Origin: Lachnospiraceae bacterium
GTDB taxonomy: Bacteria > Bacillota > Clostridia > Lachnospirales > Lachnospiraceae
Length of the DNA stretch: 16,819 nucleotides
NCBI GenBank assembly: GCA_900770535.1
Contig: CAAHDV010000034.1
Coordinates: forward strand, 1 to 16,819
Direction: 5' to 3'
The first letter of the stretch is position 1, and each line of letters opens with the position of its first letter. Position numbers and translations under genes: made by a program. The notes beneath the pieces are model-generated. The model made no database searches and was not told the origin of the DNA. It saw only the letters and a program-made list of their open reading frames with translations. Below are positions 14,142-16,819 of the stretch, in pieces.

Positions 14142-15455
14142 TTATACAATACCCAGTGTTCCGATGATGCATGCCAGGATTGCACAGCAGAATGGCATGA
14201 TCGCACAGGTAATGAAAACATATTTGTAGGTATCCTTCTGGGAAGTCTTCGCAATCTGGTTGCAGACAACCATTCCGGATGCGTGCGGCATAGCATCGAA
14301 ACCGGAAGACGCGATACATACCACACGGTGCAGCATAGACATGTTCAGGCCGGATGCAGCCAGGTACTCACCCATGGAGCTTAAGAAGATGTTCAGACCA
14401 CCTGCGGAGGAACCGGTGATGGCTGCAATCACGTTGATGGATACCAGCGCTGTAATCAGTGGATTGGTATGCATGTTTACCAGCGCTGTGGTAATGCTCT
14501 CATAAGCTGGGGACGCAGATACAACAGAACCAAATCCCATAATGGAAGAAGTTGCGATCAGGGAGCTTAAGCCGCCGCCTGCGCCATTGGAAACAGCCTC
14601 TTTTATATTCAGTCGATCCTTATAAAGAACACATCCCACGATAATTGCACAGGTCATTGCAATGGCCACTGCGTAGGAAGACGGAATGCTGGTCAGGGAC
14701 TGAATGCCAAACATCAGAACCAGAAGTACTATGATCGGTGCAAAGCATGCGCCAACAGACGGAGTCTTTCCTTCATCAACCGCATTTAAATCCATGATGT
14801 CCTCGCCCGGGCTTGCAACAAAATGCTCACCTGCTGCTTTGGCCTTCTTAATCTGCCAGTTCAGGAACAGATATGCAGATGCAAACATGATCACGGAACA
14901 GATCAGACCAATGGAAGCACCTGCGTAAGCCGTGGTTCCGAAATACTGGGTCGGGATCAGGTTCTGGGTGGATGGGGAACCCGGAAGCATAGCCATACAT
15001 ACCGTTACCGGGCATACCATGATGGTTGCAACAATCAGCTTCTTCGGAATATCTGCTTTCTGGAACAGTGCTACCGCGATTGGATACAAAGAGAAAGCAA
15101 TGATGAAGGTTCCGATTCCGCCGTAGGAAAGAACCAGACCGGTCAGCATGATAACAAGCACTACAGACTTCTCGCCTAGAAGCTTGAGCATTTTGTTTGC
15201 GATGCCGACAGACGCGCCGCTGTCACCCATGACCTTACCGAAAATAGCACCCAGCATAAACAGCAGGAACCAGTTTCCGGCAAATCCGGACATGCCGGTC
15301 ATAAATTTCTCAGACAATGTAGTTACAGGATCCATTGCGTTGAACGCAATGACAATCAGGGCACCGGCCAGTGATACAATGGCCATATGCCAGTTTTTCC
15401 AGATCAGAGCAATGACACATACGATTGCTACGATCAACCCTAAAACACCAAACAT
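14142..15455 (-). CDS. GntP-family permease
   Basis: A 437-residue integral membrane transporter, hydrophobic throughout with roughly eleven or twelve membrane segments and no signal peptide. The segments LVLSYGGIGTFIIAFSLYPI (about 106-125), AMLPGSPSTQNLIPTQYFGT (about 154-173), ITGSSAGGLNIFLSSMGEYL and SSGFDAMPHASGMV fit the GntP gluconate permease superfamily, whose members move small organic acids with protons. The substrate cannot be read from the sequence. AGGAGG lies 9 bases before the ATG at 15455. It is the first gene of a two-gene operon with the amidohydrolase and is divergent from a LysR regulator that probably controls it. Confidence 0.85.
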   Translation of the reverse strand: MFGVLGLIVAIVCVIALIWKNWHMAIVSLAGALIVIAFNAMDPVTTLSEKFMTGMSGFAGNWFLLFMLGAIFGKVMGDSGASVGIANKMLKLLGEKSVVLVIMLTGLVLSYGGIGTFIIAFSLYPIAVALFQKADIPKKLIVATIMVCPVTVCMAMLPGSPSTQNLIPTQYFGTTAYAGASIGLICSVIMFASAYLFLNWQIKKAKAAGEHFVASPGEDIMDLNAVDEGKTPSVGACFAPIIVLLVLMFGIQSLTSIPSSYAVAIAMTCAIIVGCVLYKDRLNIKEAVSNGAGGGLSSLIATSSIMGFGSVVSASPAYESITTALVNMHTNPLITALVSINVIAAITGSSAGGLNIFLSSMGEYLAASGLNMSMLHRVVCIASSGFDAMPHASGMVVCNQIAKTSQKDTYKYVFITCAIMPFCCAILACIIGTLGIV

Positions 15456-15508
15456 TTTGTTACTCCTCCTTTGTTTTGTATTCCATTATGGTAGCATGAA
15501 ACTGATAA

Positions 15509-15551
15509 AAGTTGAACTTATAGTAATCTATGATTGCTGTAAGTTTAACTT
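15509..15551. promoter_or_regulatory. Paired palindromes in the divergent LysR-permease control region
   Basis: AAGTTGAACTT (15509-15519) and AAGTTTAACTT (15541-15551) are both the palindrome AAGTTnAACTT, with centres 32 bases apart, three helical turns. Together they form a larger dyad of 15-base arms with 13 matches. They lie between the permease gene and the LysR promoter, where a LysR tetramer would be expected to bind. Confidence 0.65.
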
Positions 15552-15560
15552 CTTTCAAGA

Positions 15561-15589
15561 TTTACAAAACTGCCTGATTTTTGTATAAT
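15561..15589 (+). promoter_or_regulatory. Promoter of the LysR gene
   Basis: TTTACA (15561-15566), a 17-base spacer and a perfect TATAAT (15584-15589). The -35 starts 10 bases after the second palindrome, so the regulator could influence its own promoter. The minus-strand permease promoter is weaker to the eye (CATAAT at 15490-15485, no clear -35), as expected for an activated promoter. Confidence 0.75.
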
Positions 15590-15653
15590 AATTACAAAAA
15601 TAACAGAATTGGAGTTGATTCTGAACTTTTGGAAACAGAAAGGAGCCTGCATC

Positions 15654-16613
15654 ATGGACACACGGCAGCTGAATTACATCCTGACCATCGCGGAATGCGG
15701 CAGTATCTCCAAGGCCGCGGACAAACTGTTTATCTCCCAGTCCGGGCTGAACCAGCAGCTTCAGAGAATTGAGAAAGAGCTGGGCATTTCCCTGTTTGAA
15801 CGGGATACACATCATCTCGCTGTCACGGAAGCCGGAACCATCTTCCTGCGCTATGCCCGGGAAACCTTAAACCGTGAAAAACAGATGCACGCCATGATCA
15901 GCGACGTGATGGACGGAAATGTCGGAGAAATCCGGGTCAATCTGGCTATGGAACAGGGTATTGAGCTGTTCTGCGAAATTTTCCCGGAATTTCACGCCAA
16001 ATACCCCCAGGTGGAATTAAAGCTGGAGGACCATATCGTATATGATCAGTACAAATTTCTTGCGGAAGGGAAACTGGATATCGGCATGGTTATGGTGAAG
16101 AACCATGAAATGGAGGATCTGGAATATGTCCATCTGGCTGAAGAACGCTTTCTTCTGGGCGTTCCTGCTGATCATCCGCTGACCCGTTTTTACCAGCCCA
16201 CAGCCGATGGAGACTACCCGGAGATGGACCTGACTCTCTGCCGCCAGGAACCATTTTCCCTGATGTTCGCCGGTTCCACCTTCCGTCAGGTCATCGATCC
16301 CTGCTTTGAGCGGGCCGGATTCACCCCAAAGATCATGTTCGAAGCCCGCACCAACCATGTCATTGCGCTCATGGTATCCCGTGGAATCTGCCTGACCATC
16401 CTGCCGGAATCCCAGGCCAAACTCTACCCGAACCTCTGCTGGTTCCGCCTGGAAGATAATCCCACCTGGGAAAGCTGTATGATCTATCCCAAAGAACAGC
16501 CGCCAAGGAAAGCCGGGCGCTATTTCATTGAACTGGCGGTAAAACACGCAAAAAACCTGACCGCAAGAAGCACACCGGACTGGACGCTGGCAAATAGCAA
16601 TTTAAGAGAATAG
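15654..16613 (+). CDS. LysR-family transcriptional regulator
   Basis: A complete LysR-type regulator of 319 residues. The winged helix-turn-helix covers about 1-60 (MDTRQLNYILTIAECGSISK, then AADKLFISQSGLNQQLQRIE), followed by a linker helix and an effector-binding domain (about 90-300, with VGEIRVNLA, LDIGMVMV and GVPADHPLT). The start is the ATG at 15654, 8 bases after AGAAAGGAG (15637-15645); the earlier in-frame TTG at 15609 lies before the ribosome binding site. It is divergent from the permease-amidohydrolase operon with paired palindromes between, so it most likely activates that operon in response to the transported compound. It is clearly related to the truncated LysR protein at the other end of the window, especially in the helix-turn-helix (LFI-QS-LNQQL--EKELG--LFER). 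Confidence 0.95.
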   Translation: MDTRQLNYILTIAECGSISKAADKLFISQSGLNQQLQRIEKELGISLFERDTHHLAVTEAGTIFLRYARETLNREKQMHAMISDVMDGNVGEIRVNLAMEQGIELFCEIFPEFHAKYPQVELKLEDHIVYDQYKFLAEGKLDIGMVMVKNHEMEDLEYVHLAEERFLLGVPADHPLTRFYQPTADGDYPEMDLTLCRQEPFSLMFAGSTFRQVIDPCFERAGFTPKIMFEARTNHVIALMVSRGICLTILPESQAKLYPNLCWFRLEDNPTWESCMIYPKEQPPRKAGRYFIELAVKHAKNLTARSTPDWTLANSNLRE

Positions 16614-16616
16614 CTA

Positions 16617-16642
16617 ATAAGGTCCGAAGTTCCGGCCCTTAT
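16617..16642 (+). terminator. Hairpin after the LysR gene, weak terminator
   Basis: ATAAGGTCCG (16617-16626) pairs with CGGCCCTTAT (16633-16642) with one mismatch and a 6-base loop. A T-rich stretch comes only about 20 bases later (16662-16674), so termination by this hairpin alone is uncertain. Confidence 0.4.
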
Positions 16643-16819
16643 CAATGTCGTTCTGATTGCGATTTATTTTTTTGCATAGCCAATACATGCCTGCAGCCAC
16701 TATTCTTTTCCTAGCGGAGCCAATACAGTAGGAAGTGAAAGAGACCGCTTTCCGGTATTTTCCGCATATCTGGTTGTTTGCCTCTCGATCACACGTGTCC
16801 GAATGCAGCGGATTTTCAT
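16643..16819. other. Terminal region without a supported gene
   Basis: The stretch has a T-run, a direct repeat of AGCCAATACA (16676-16685 and 16718-16727), and on the minus strand a 39-codon frame open to the window edge, ending at 16700-16702. That frame is too short and unrecognised to call a gene; it could be the tail of a gene lying beyond the window. Confidence 0.4.

Noticed and set aside
16700..16819. Minus-strand frame of 39 codons open to the window edge
   Set aside because: It is short, has no recognisable motif, and its start lies outside the window; it cannot be supported as a gene.

Overview
The window looks like a contig from a spore-forming, Lachnospiraceae-like member of the Clostridia, probably assembled from short reads. 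The grounds are a moderate-GC Firmicutes gene set with strong AGGAGG ribosome binding sites, a DUF4250 gene, a CmpB-type membrane protein, a GerA/SpoVAF spore germination protein, asnA and paired LysR regulators. Family calls come from reading the proteins, not from a search. The first 18 bases are the 3' end of an Illumina adapter, so biology starts at base 19 and the first gene is cut by the contig end.

Layout. (1) 19-866 (+): 3' part of a LysR-type regulator. (2) 872-6687 (-): four co-directional genes in transcription order plsC, pheA, ppx, ppk. They cover phospholipid acylation, phenylalanine synthesis, and polyphosphate breakdown and synthesis. The ppk ribosome binding site lies inside the last codons of ppx. 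(3) 6752-7414 (-): a 59-codon DUF4250 gene followed by a CmpB-like membrane protein whose end is built into a bidirectional terminator. (4) 7515-8552 (+): L-asparaginase, divergent from the DUF4250 gene with overlapping -10 elements. (5) 8649-10076 (-): a SpoVAF-like germination protein with a good candidate forespore (sigma-G) promoter. (6) 10077-10665: the only long stretch without an obvious gene. It holds an inverted repeat, tandem upstream repeats, a strong promoter, a possible 24-codon ORF within a structured transcript, a strong terminator, and then a second promoter followed by a helically phased decamer array. (7) 10666-11721 (+): an Orc/Cdc6-like AAA+ ATPase with a winged helix, of unknown function. 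(8) 11880-12887 (+): asnA. (9) 12948-15455 (-): a GntP-type permease and a COG3964-type amidohydrolase, divergent from (10) a second LysR regulator (15654-16613, +), with two identical-type palindromes between them. The last 200 bases hold no gene I can support.

Together: asparagine is both made (AsnA) and degraded (AnsA) here, each from its own control region. The LysR-permease-hydrolase block reads as an inducible uptake and cleavage unit for an unidentified organic acid or acyl ester. The most unusual part is 10300-11721, where a small transcription unit sits directly upstream of an initiator-like ATPase whose 5' untranslated region carries DnaA-box-like repeats spaced one helical turn apart.
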